This document shows positions 1 through 5,683 of a DNA stretch of 6,293 nt, piece after piece. Source of the stretch: Verrucomicrobiota bacterium (GTDB lineage: Bacteria > Verrucomicrobiota > Verrucomicrobiia > Verrucomicrobiales > DEV007); NCBI GenBank assembly GCA_027618625.1, contig JAQCER010000229.1, positions 1 through 6,293 of the forward strand, read 5' to 3'. The notes beneath the pieces were generated by a model that searched no databases, had not been told where the DNA came from, and was given only the letters and a program-made list of their open reading frames with translations. A program made the position numbers and the translations under genes. Positions within the stretch are counted from its first letter, which is position 1, and each line of letters begins with the position of its first letter.

Positions 1-69
1 ACCCATGATCCGAACCGCTATCGGCTTGTAGAATGCCGTAAGCACTCAATATGCCAAACACTACTGACT

Positions 70-405
70 ATGGCTAGTGAATCACTTACACGCGAAGAAA
101 TCGAAAGCATTGTCCTTGATAACGCAGCTAAGCATCCGCAGTATCGCAGCGCGCTGCTTGCCAATCCCAAGAAGACGATCGAGACGCAACTCAACAGCAC
201 ACTGCCTGAGAACGTATCTGTTGAAGTATTACAGGAGACACCAAGCAAGATCTTTATCCGTCTGCCATACGTTGTCTCTGAAGGCGCGGAGCTTTCCGAC
301 GAAGATCTTGAGCAAGTCGCTGGTGGTAAGGACGACACTTACACCTGTAACGAGTCGATCGGCGGTTTCAACACCCGCAACGAGTTCAGCGCTTCTGTAT
401 TTTAA
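70..405 (+). CDS. NHLP-leader RiPP-like precursor peptide, copy 1
   Basis: A 111-residue peptide with the layout of an NHLP (nitrile hydratase-like leader peptide, proteusin-type) precursor. Residues 1-86 form the leader: an N-terminal helical part containing KHPQYRSALLANPKK, which matches the family's typical P.fR..Ll.dP pattern, a middle part resembling nitrile hydratase alpha (VSVEVLQE, then IFIRLP), and the export/cleavage motif LSDEDLEQVAGG with GG at 85-86. The predicted core is residues 87-111. It begins KDDTYTCNES, continues IGGF, ends NTRNEFSASVF, and has one cysteine (residue 93). In this family the leader usually guides modifying enzymes, and a C39 peptidase/ABC exporter cuts after GG; neither is in the window. 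The ATG at 70 is chosen because it gives the same 111-residue length as both paralogues. No Shine-Dalgarno sequence is visible. The gene ends in its own terminator, so it is probably monocistronic. The family call is strong; the modification and activity are unknown. Confidence 0.88.
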   Translation: MASESLTREEIESIVLDNAAKHPQYRSALLANPKKTIETQLNSTLPENVSVEVLQETPSKIFIRLPYVVSEGAELSDEDLEQVAGGKDDTYTCNESIGGFNTRNEFSASVF

Positions 406-429
406 TAGCGCTGCCCTTCTAATCGGAAT

Positions 430-444
430 CGGAATCTGATTCCG
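430..444. repeat. Small palindrome after precursor copy 1
   Basis: CGGAATC and GATTCCG flank a single T, giving a 15-bp near-perfect dyad. It is preceded by a short direct repeat (ATCGGA, then ATCGGAATC, from 422). It lies between the stop of precursor copy 1 and its terminator hairpin. With a one-base centre it cannot form a full RNA hairpin, so it is either operator-like or chance. No equivalent was seen near copies 2 and 3. Confidence 0.35.
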
Positions 445-456
445 TTGAAGCTCTCG

Positions 457-491
457 GCCCCTCCTTGCCAGCGTGCAGGGAGGGGCTTTTT
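457..491 (+). terminator. Rho-independent terminator of precursor copy 1
   Basis: A 12-bp stem (457-468 with 475-486, one G-U pair) encloses a 6-nt loop (469-474) and is followed immediately by five T residues (487-491). The stem starts GCCCCTCCTTGC. It begins 51 nt past the stop codon of the first precursor and marks the end of that transcript. The hairpin resembles the one behind copy 3, so the 3' region may have been duplicated with the gene. Confidence 0.85.
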
Positions 492-660
492 GGCGGTGAT
501 GAACCAACTCCGCAGATTCCTCTGTGGCCACGTCTACTTTCGGCGATGGAAGCCAAGCTCCACTAATGCGCGTTCTATTCCCATTATGCGATTGCTTGGA
601 TCGTTCAGGTCTTGGCTGTGAGATCTATTTTTCATTCATTTACAGTAAGTTGCGACTGGT
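492..660. other. Intergenic stretch with no recognised gene
   Basis: This is the part of the 360-bp gap between precursor copies 1 and 2 that lies between the terminator and the possible promoter. I see no ORF with family features, no RNA gene and no remnant of a fourth precursor. Its last third is AT-richer (around 625-650), which fits an upstream promoter region for copy 2. Confidence 0.5.
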
Positions 661-670
661 TTGACAAGAT

Positions 671-686
671 TGGCACGGCGTATGCG
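671..686 (+). promoter_or_regulatory. Possible sigma-54 (-24/-12) promoter for precursor copy 2
   Basis: TGGCACG (671-677), a 4-nt spacer, then ATGCG (682-686) matches the RpoN consensus TGGCACG-N4-TTGCW. The diagnostic GG (672-673) and GC (684-685) are exactly 10 nt apart. The -24 half is perfect and the -12 half has two deviations. Transcription would start near 697, about 70 nt before the ATG of copy 2. A TTGACA at 661-666 could instead be a sigma-70 -35 box, but no good -10 lies 16-18 nt downstream. An activator site was not identified. Copy 1 has only a poor version (GG at 23-24, GC at 35-36), and copy 3 has none visible. Confidence 0.4.
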
Positions 687-765
687 GTTACTGGGAGGTG
701 ATCCGCCCGGATGTCCCGGTGATTGGATCGAAATGAAATCTGAATCAATCCAAAGCACCAAAACC

Positions 766-1101
766 ATGGCCTCTGAATTACTTACCCGCGCCGACATCGA
801 AGCGATCGTCGTAAACAACGCAATCAAACATCCCAAGTATCGCGAAGTTTTGCTCGCTGATCCGAAGAAGACCGTCGAGACCCAACTGAACAATACCCTG
901 CCCGACAACATCACAGTGGAAATCGTGCAGGAGAGTCCCACGAAAATCTACATCCGCCTTCCCCACATCGTCCGCGAAGGCGATGAACTTTCCGACGAGG
1001 ACTTGGAGCAGGTCGCAGGCGGAAAGGACGACACCTACAGTTGCAACGAATCGATCGGCGGCTTTAACACCCGCAACGAATTTAGTGCGTCAGTCTTTTA
1101 A
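766..1101 (+). CDS. NHLP-leader RiPP-like precursor peptide, copy 2
   Basis: The second 111-residue paralogue. Its leader (1-86) is about 71% identical to copy 1 and keeps the KHPKYREVLLADPKK helix motif, the ITVEIVQE and IYIRLP strands, and the invariant LSDEDLEQVAGG cleavage block. The core (87-111) starts KDDTYSCNES and differs from copy 1 only by Ser for Thr at residue 92. The reading frame is open further upstream, and an in-frame ATG at 733 would add 11 residues. The start at 766 is preferred because it restores the length and N-terminus (MASE) of copy 1. The bases before the start (AATCCAAAG, 748-756) are shared with copy 3 but are not a Shine-Dalgarno sequence. A sigma-54-like promoter lies about 80 bp upstream. 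An inverted-repeat element sits 7 bp past the stop. The modification enzymes and exporter must be encoded elsewhere. Confidence 0.87.
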   Translation: MASELLTRADIEAIVVNNAIKHPKYREVLLADPKKTVETQLNNTLPDNITVEIVQESPTKIYIRLPHIVREGDELSDEDLEQVAGGKDDTYSCNESIGGFNTRNEFSASVF

Positions 1102-1112
1102 CCAATCCCTAG

Positions 1113-1197
1113 CCTGGGTTATTCATGAAGATCGTAGCGAGACGCAGCAAATGGAGTCTTTTGCAAGTCGCAGTAGATCGCTCATGAATAATCCAGG
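1113..1197. mobile_element. 85-bp MITE-like element with IS1380-like ends, flanked by CTAG
   Basis: The ends are inverted repeats: CCTGGGTTATTCATGA at 1113-1128 and the complement of CCTGGATTATTCATGA at 1182-1197, with one mismatch in 16. Both sides carry CTAG (1109-1112 and 1198-1201), consistent with a 4-bp target duplication. Because CTAG is itself a palindrome, it extends the dyad and weakens this as independent proof. The interior also pairs partially (GATC, GCGA and TTTGC tracts on opposite arms). It has no coding capacity, so it would be a non-autonomous element mobilised in trans. The CCTGGATT terminus resembles IS1380-family ends such as CCTAGATT of ISEcp1; that assignment is from memory. 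It may also act as a 3' hairpin for precursor copy 2, which has no other terminator. Confidence 0.75.
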
Positions 1198-1285
1198 CTA
1201 GAGAGCACGTATCCTAATGTAAATAGCGCCTCCTCCCGGCCACCCAAATCAGCACCAACTCAAAATCCAAAGGCAATCCATTACC

Positions 1286-1621
1286 ATGCCTACAGAACGA
1301 CTGTCCCGCTCTGAACTCGAAGAAATTGTCGTCGAAAACGCAGTCAAGCATCCGGAGTATCGCGCGGCACTCCTCGCAAATCCCAAACGGACATTAGAAG
1401 CCCAGCTTAACAATAAGCTGCCTGAGAGCATCACCGTCGAAGTCCTGCAGGAGACAGCTGGGAAGATCTACGTTCGGTTGCCCCACGTCGTTGCAGACGG
1501 TACCGAACTTTCCGACGAAGACCTGGAGCAGGTCGCAGGCGGGAAGGATGACACCTACAGCTGCAACGAATCGATCGGCGGCTTCAACACCCGCAACGAG
1601 TTCAGCGCTTCCGTATTCTAG
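1286..1621 (+). CDS. NHLP-leader RiPP-like precursor peptide, copy 3
   Basis: The third 111-residue paralogue, again with an 86-residue NHLP-type leader. It keeps KHPEYRAALLANPKR, ITVEVLQE, IYVRLP and LSDEDLEQVAGG, and is about 65-67% identical to the other two leaders. Its core is residue-for-residue the same as that of copy 2 (starting KDDTYSCNES, one Cys at 93, ending NTRNEFSASVF). At the codon level it differs from copy 2 by 10 synonymous changes in the 25 core codons, so it is not a fresh duplicate. The ATG at 1286 fixes the shared length. AATCCAAAG (1265-1273) precedes the start, as in copy 2. It uses TAG rather than TAA as stop. A strong hairpin follows 17 nt later, separating it from the downstream sugar-nucleotide gene. 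Confidence 0.88.
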   Translation: MPTERLSRSELEEIVVENAVKHPEYRAALLANPKRTLEAQLNNKLPESITVEVLQETAGKIYVRLPHVVADGTELSDEDLEQVAGGKDDTYSCNESIGGFNTRNEFSASVF

Positions 1622-1638
1622 TTTGGCGAATTGCCACC

Positions 1639-1670
1639 CCCCTCCTTTGCGGCCGTTCGCAGGGGAGGGG
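1639..1670 (+). terminator. Long GC-rich hairpin after precursor copy 3
   Basis: A 13-bp stem (1639-1651 with 1658-1670, two G-U pairs) and a 6-nt loop, starting 17 nt past the stop of copy 3. The arms CCCCTCCTTTGCG and CGCAGGGGAGGGG closely resemble the terminator of copy 1, but the following bases are ACCCCCC, with no T tract. It may be a degenerate terminator or a transcript-stabilising 3' hairpin rather than an efficient intrinsic terminator. Confidence 0.65.
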
Positions 1671-1747
1671 ACCCCCCGTAATAGCCCCGGTTGGCGCAGG
1701 CGCAGCATCTGGTTGCACTTTTCTCAGTCTCTGGCATCGTCCCGGCC

Positions 1748-2734
1748 ATGACTCACTGGCTTCTTACTGGCGGATGTGGCTTCATTGGCAGCAATTTCGT
1801 GCGCTTGGCCCTGGCTCAACGCCCGGACCTGACGATTACCAATATCGATTTGCTGACCTACGCGGGCAATCGCGAGAGCCTGCGCGATGTCGAGCAGTCA
1901 ACTGGCGACCGCTATCGTTTCGTGCAGGCTGACATCGCAGATGCCGCAGCGATGGCGTCCGTATTCGAGGGTTGCATTGCAGAGCCCGATGCCATCATCA
2001 ACTTTGCCGCCGAGTCTCACGTAGATCGGAGCATCACGGATCCAGGGAGCTTCATTCGCACCAACATCGTCGGCACCGCGAACCTGCTTGAATTGGCCAG
2101 GGCACAGGGCGTGCCACGCTTCCTTCAGGTTTCCACCGACGAAGTCTACGGCTCTCTCGGGGACAGAGGCTTGTTCACCGAGCAAAGCCCGATCCAGCCG
2201 AATTCGCCCTACTCGGCGAGCAAGGCATCGGCCGATCTTTTGGCCCGTGCCGCGTTCCACACCTTTGGCCAGAACATCGTCGTCACCCGGTGTTCGAACA
2301 ACTACGGCCCCTATCAGTATCCCGAAAAATTGATACCGCTTATGATTGTCAATGCCATGCGCGATCGCAAACTGCCAGTCTATGGGGATGGCAGAAACGT
2401 GCGCGACTGGATTCATGTCGAAGATCATTGTGAAGCGATCATGCGCGTGCTCGATGCCGGTGCTGCCGGGGAAGTCTACAACATTGGTTCCGACAACGAG
2501 TGGGAGAACATCGCCATCGTAAAAGAGATTCTCCGCGCAGTCGGCAAGCCAGAGTCACTCATCGAATACGTGACTGACCGCCCCGGTCACGATCGTCGTT
2601 ACGCAATCGATTCCAGCCGCATGGCCAACGAACTCGGCTGGCGAGCAAAGCGAGGCTTCACCTACGGCCTGCAGCAAACCGTCCAGTGGTTCCAGAACAA
2701 CGAAGCCTGGTGGCAGCCTTTGTTGAAGAAGTGA
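1748..2734 (+). CDS. rfbB: dTDP-glucose 4,6-dehydratase
   Basis: A 328-residue cytoplasmic NAD-dependent enzyme of the extended short-chain dehydrogenase family. It converts dTDP-D-glucose to dTDP-4-keto-6-deoxy-D-glucose, the second step of dTDP-L-rhamnose and related deoxysugar synthesis. The Rossmann NAD motif GGCGFIG is at residues 8-14. STDEVYG (129-135) supplies the catalytic Thr130-Asp131-Glu132, and Tyr155-x3-Lys159 (PYSASK) is the catalytic pair. RCSNNYGPYQYPEKLIPL (181-198), YGDGRNVRDWIHVEDH (212-227) and DRPGHDRRYAID (277-288) are typical RmlB substrate-binding and subunit blocks. The length fits the family, and the gene looks intact. The frame is open upstream to a TTG at 1691, but the ATG at 1748 places the NAD motif at the usual distance from the N-terminus. 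No Shine-Dalgarno sequence is evident. No other rml gene is in the window, so it stands apart from a classic rmlBDAC cluster. It could equally serve another dTDP-sugar pathway. Confidence 0.95.
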   Translation: MTHWLLTGGCGFIGSNFVRLALAQRPDLTITNIDLLTYAGNRESLRDVEQSTGDRYRFVQADIADAAAMASVFEGCIAEPDAIINFAAESHVDRSITDPGSFIRTNIVGTANLLELARAQGVPRFLQVSTDEVYGSLGDRGLFTEQSPIQPNSPYSASKASADLLARAAFHTFGQNIVVTRCSNNYGPYQYPEKLIPLMIVNAMRDRKLPVYGDGRNVRDWIHVEDHCEAIMRVLDAGAAGEVYNIGSDNEWENIAIVKEILRAVGKPESLIEYVTDRPGHDRRYAIDSSRMANELGWRAKRGFTYGLQQTVQWFQNNEAWWQPLLKK

Positions 2735-3040
2735 TGGAACGCGAGGATCTGGTTGGTTGAATGGAATCTCGACTTGATTGTGAGGAAGCTCTGGTTTGGG
2801 CCTTCAGAGCCTTCAGAACTCGGGGGTCGGGTGGATTTGTTGAGGATTGGGGCGCTGGTTGAGTTCCTCTTGGCCGGACGGGGCAAGAGTGAATCAAAGC
2901 TGCTGCGGAACCTATGGATTCAGTGTTCTGTGGGTGGACCGGCGGCAGCCACCTGCCGCTTTCGGACAGGCGACGAAGGAGCCGTGGCGGGAACCACTCA
3001 GCGACGGACCAGTCAGCGTGAGGTGGCCTGATTTTCGTAT
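2735..3040. other. Intergenic, repeat-like region without a supported gene
   Basis: About 300 bp behind the dehydratase gene. Open frames run through it on both strands, including one on the minus strand (2658-3101) that overlaps the rfbB 3' end, but none shows family features. It contains a 9-bp tandem repeat (CCTTCAGAG/CCTTCAGAA, 2801-2818) and a hairpin at 2942-2959. The GC-rich block at about 2930-3030 has the look of an interspersed intergenic repeat of this group; I cannot confirm that without the rest of the genome. Confidence 0.4.
2942..2959. repeat. Perfect 7-bp hairpin in the intergenic repeat-like block
   Basis: GCGGCAG (2942-2948) and CTGCCGC (2953-2959) form a perfect 7-bp stem around CCAC. 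Only TTTC follows, so it is a weak terminator candidate. It lies 208 bp past the rfbB stop, which is far for a terminator, and is better read as part of a REP-like element. Confidence 0.5.
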
Positions 3041-3050
3041 TGCAAAGCTC

Positions 3051-3079
3051 TTGAATTACTCCCTCTATTCGCGGATATT
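3051..3079 (+). promoter_or_regulatory. Possible sigma-70 type promoter for the secreted protein gene
   Basis: TTGAAT (3051-3056) and GATATT (3074-3079), 17 nt apart, lie in the abruptly AT-rich stretch that precedes the 832-residue protein gene. Each box matches the consensus only in part. An alternative -10, TACAAT at 3086-3091, is the better box but lacks a good -35 partner. Either would leave a leader of about 25-40 nt. Confidence 0.3.
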
Positions 3080-3121
3080 TGTAAATACAATGGACATACA
3101 CACTTTCGCCTTTATCAAACC

Positions 3122-5620
3122 ATGTGCATGATCAACATCTTCTCAAAGGAAGTAGGCGCAATTTGCGCAAGATTGGCTGCCATTTTCGTCTTGGCTCAAG
3201 CCACTCCAACAAGCGGGCAGGAATCGGCCGCCACACCGGTGGCTCTTCCGGAGTCGTGGAGCGGCATCTATCCCCTACTCGCCTATTTCAATGACGAAGA
3301 CGAGTGCGGTACTGGGGCGGTCGTGCCCTGGGCTGATCGACTGTGGATGATTACCTATGCACCTCACCAGCCCAAGGGATCCACCGACAAATTATACGAA
3401 ATCACGCAAGACTTCAAATTGATCGAAAGGCCTGAGAGCATCGGTGGCACCCCCGCGAACCGGATGATCCATGAGGAAAGCCGCCAGCTTTTCATTGGCC
3501 CGTATGCAATCGACCACGAGCGCAATGTTCGCACCATTCCGTATGAGCAAATGATCGGACGCCCGACCGGCAATGCGCGCCACCTGACGGATCCGGCGAG
3601 CAAGATTTATTACGCCACCATGGAGGAAGGTCTTTACGAAGTGGACGTGAAAACACTACGGATAAACCGGCTGTTTGCTGACACACACGAGGAAGGTGCG
3701 GAACTTCCGCGTGCCGACCTACCGGGCTACCACGGCAAGGGCGTGTATTCCGGCCAGGGAGTCGTGGTCTATGCAAACAATGGCGAGAACAGCGAAGCCG
3801 CGCTCACCAAGCCATTCATCCCCTCTGGCGCGCTTGCGGAGTGGGATGGCAAAGAATGGCGAGTCGTGCGCCGCAACCAGTTCACCGAAGTGACGGGCCC
3901 TGGCGGTCTCAACGGCAACCCGAATCCTGCCACTGATCCCATCTGGAGCATCGGATGGGATCACAAGTCGCTTATTCTAATGGTAAGGGATTCCGGCAAC
4001 TGGCACTCTTATCGCCTGCCGAAAAGCAGCCATTCCTACGACGGTGCCCACGGTTGGAATACCGAATGGCCGCGCATACGAGACATCGGCGAAGACTCGC
4101 TGCTGATGACGATGCACGGGACGTTCTGGAGTTTCCCGAAAACTTTCTCGGCTGGAAACTCAGCAGGCATCGCCCCACGCTCGACATACTTGAAAGTCGT
4201 GGGAGACTTCTGTCGCTGGGGAGATCAAATCGTCCTCGGCTGTGATGATGCTGCAAAAAGCGAATTCACCAATACCAGGAAGGCGAAAGGCAAAGTGGCC
4301 GGCCCACAGTCGCACTCGAATCTGTGGTTTCTGAAACCCGATCAGCTGGACTTGCTGGGCCCAGTGATCGGCCATGGCGCAGTCTGGCAGGAAGATGCTG
4401 TGCTTGAAGGCGATTCGTCGGAACCTTTTTTGTTCTCTGGATATGAACGCCGAGGCCTGCACTTGATGCACAAAGGCCTGGGGCCAGTAGAGCTTGTTGT
4501 CGAAGTCGATCCTGATGGTACGGGAAAGTGGCGCCCGCTCAGAACCATTCGACTGCTGGCACGGGAGTACCGCTGGATCAGCTTTTCTCCCATAGAGACT
4601 GGTTCATGGATTCGCCTTACTTCACGGGACCGCATCATTGGTGCGACAGCCGTCTTCGAATACTCTAACAAAGACACGAGAGCAACGGAACAAGACAGCA
4701 TTTTCCGGGGACTCGCCAGCGCCGCAGAGTCCGATGATCAACTTACCGGTGGAGTCATTCGAACGCGAGGAGACAACAAACGGACGCTTCAATTCGCAGC
4801 ACGGACATCCTCACCTGAGGGTCCGCAGGACATCGGCTACTACGAACTGGATGGCACGATGAAACTGAAGAAGACCGATGATGCAGAAGCGCATCGTTTG
4901 CTGAAAGAGAATGTCACGCTTCCGGAAAACGTCCTTCGGTATGATGCATCGTCCGTCATCTTCACCACGGACAGCGGCAAGCACTACCGCCTTCCGAGAA
5001 ACGAACTCGACTACGATTCGCCTGGAAAACTTGGGGCCGACCGGGTCGACCGGGAAGTATGCACCGAACGCGATCTGCTCAATGCCGCTGGCACATTCTA
5101 CGAGCTGCCGGCAGACAACGCAGGGGGCATCGCCAAGATCCGTCCGCTCGCCACGCACAATCTCCAGTTGAACGATTACTGCTCTTACCGCGGCCTGCTG
5201 GTCATGTCCGGGTTGAATGCGAGTCTGCCCGAAGGGAACCGGCACATCATTCGTTCAGACGACAACAGAACTGCGCTCTGGGTGGGAGCGATCGACGACG
5301 TGTGGAAACTTGGCAAAGTGAGGGGAACTGGTGGCCCATGGCTGAACACTCCTGTGCGTGCGGGCCAGGCATCCGATCCCTATCTGATGACAGGCTATGA
5401 TAAGAAGACGATGAAGCTCTCGCATTCGGGCAATCAAATGACCATCTTCTACGTCCAAGTGGATCTTTCCGGCCATGGCCTCTGGGCTCCCTATGAACGT
5501 TACGAAGTCGATCCAGACACCACATTCACCCACGAGTTTCCAGATGGATTCTCAGCTTACTGGATCCGGCTGATCACAGACCGCGAAGTCAATGCCACCG
5601 CGTTGTTCGTCTATGAGTAA
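3122..5620 (+). CDS. Large exported protein of unknown function with a duplicated module
   Basis: An 832-residue protein; I cannot name its function. The N-terminus looks like a signal peptide: basic residues K9 and R17, a hydrophobic LAAIFVLA (18-25), and a possible AxA-type cut after A27. Export to the periplasm, cell surface or medium is inferred. No membrane span follows. Residues 45-350 are rich in W, G and short strands, with blocks such as GTGAVVPWADRLWMITYAP, GGTPANRMIH, RHLTDP and KIYYATMEEGLYEVD. These recall secreted hypothetical proteins of planctomycetes and verrucomicrobia and suggest a beta-propeller-like fold. Residues about 361-514 and 684-832 are diverged copies of one module, each ending in a beta-rich domain (EPFLFSGY and DPYLMTGY at its start; WIRLTSRDRIIGATAVFEY and WIRLITDREVNATALFVYE at its end). 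The start is ATG 3122, with ATG 3128 as an alternative. No Shine-Dalgarno sequence is visible. It has an isolated position between an intergenic repeat-like block and a pseudogene. Confidence 0.85.
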   Translation: MCMINIFSKEVGAICARLAAIFVLAQATPTSGQESAATPVALPESWSGIYPLLAYFNDEDECGTGAVVPWADRLWMITYAPHQPKGSTDKLYEITQDFKLIERPESIGGTPANRMIHEESRQLFIGPYAIDHERNVRTIPYEQMIGRPTGNARHLTDPASKIYYATMEEGLYEVDVKTLRINRLFADTHEEGAELPRADLPGYHGKGVYSGQGVVVYANNGENSEAALTKPFIPSGALAEWDGKEWRVVRRNQFTEVTGPGGLNGNPNPATDPIWSIGWDHKSLILMVRDSGNWHSYRLPKSSHSYDGAHGWNTEWPRIRDIGEDSLLMTMHGTFWSFPKTFSAGNSAGIAPRSTYLKVVGDFCRWGDQIVLGCDDAAKSEFTNTRKAKGKVAGPQSHSNLWFLKPDQLDLLGPVIGHGAVWQEDAVLEGDSSEPFLFSGYERRGLHLMHKGLGPVELVVEVDPDGTGKWRPLRTIRLLAREYRWISFSPIETGSWIRLTSRDRIIGATAVFEYSNKDTRATEQDSIFRGLASAAESDDQLTGGVIRTRGDNKRTLQFAARTSSPEGPQDIGYYELDGTMKLKKTDDAEAHRLLKENVTLPENVLRYDASSVIFTTDSGKHYRLPRNELDYDSPGKLGADRVDREVCTERDLLNAAGTFYELPADNAGGIAKIRPLATHNLQLNDYCSYRGLLVMSGLNASLPEGNRHIIRSDDNRTALWVGAIDDVWKLGKVRGTGGPWLNTPVRAGQASDPYLMTGYDKKTMKLSHSGNQMTIFYVQVDLSGHGLWAPYERYEVDPDTTFTHEFPDGFSAYWIRLITDREVNATALFVYE

Positions 5621-5683
5621 GTAATTACAAATGATGCCACGTCCCTTGTTCTTATTTTGTGAATCGTCGTCGTCGCGGGTACC

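Noticed and set aside
23..36. Sigma-54-like GG-N10-GC upstream of precursor copy 1
   Set aside because: Only the dinucleotide spacing fits; the -24 half (CGGCTTG) departs from TGGCACG at three positions, and such spacing alone is common by chance.
661..765. N-terminal extension of precursor copy 2 (frame open from 661, in-frame ATG at 733)
   Set aside because: The start at 766 gives the same 111-residue length and MASE N-terminus as copy 1, and the upstream part has no counterpart in the other two copies and overlaps the probable promoter.
70..1621. Reading the three peptides as Nif11-type precursors or as nitrile hydratase subunits
   Set aside because: The leader has the NHLP strand pattern and not the Nif11 pattern. 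The metal-binding cysteine cluster of nitrile hydratase is absent, and the length is only that of a leader plus core.
1691..1747. 19-residue N-terminal extension of rfbB from a TTG start
   Set aside because: It would push the NAD-binding GGxGFIG motif away from its usual place near the N-terminus. It also begins close to the copy 3 hairpin and lacks a visible ribosome-binding site.
1898..2428. 176-codon minus-strand frame inside rfbB
   Set aside because: It lies wholly inside the rfbB coding sequence on the opposite strand and shows no domain of its own, so it is a shadow of that gene.
2658..3101. 147-codon minus-strand frame overlapping the end of rfbB
   Set aside because: It overlaps a well-supported gene, is rich in Arg, Ser and Pro as GC-rich shadow frames tend to be, shows no family motif, and crosses a hairpin repeat.
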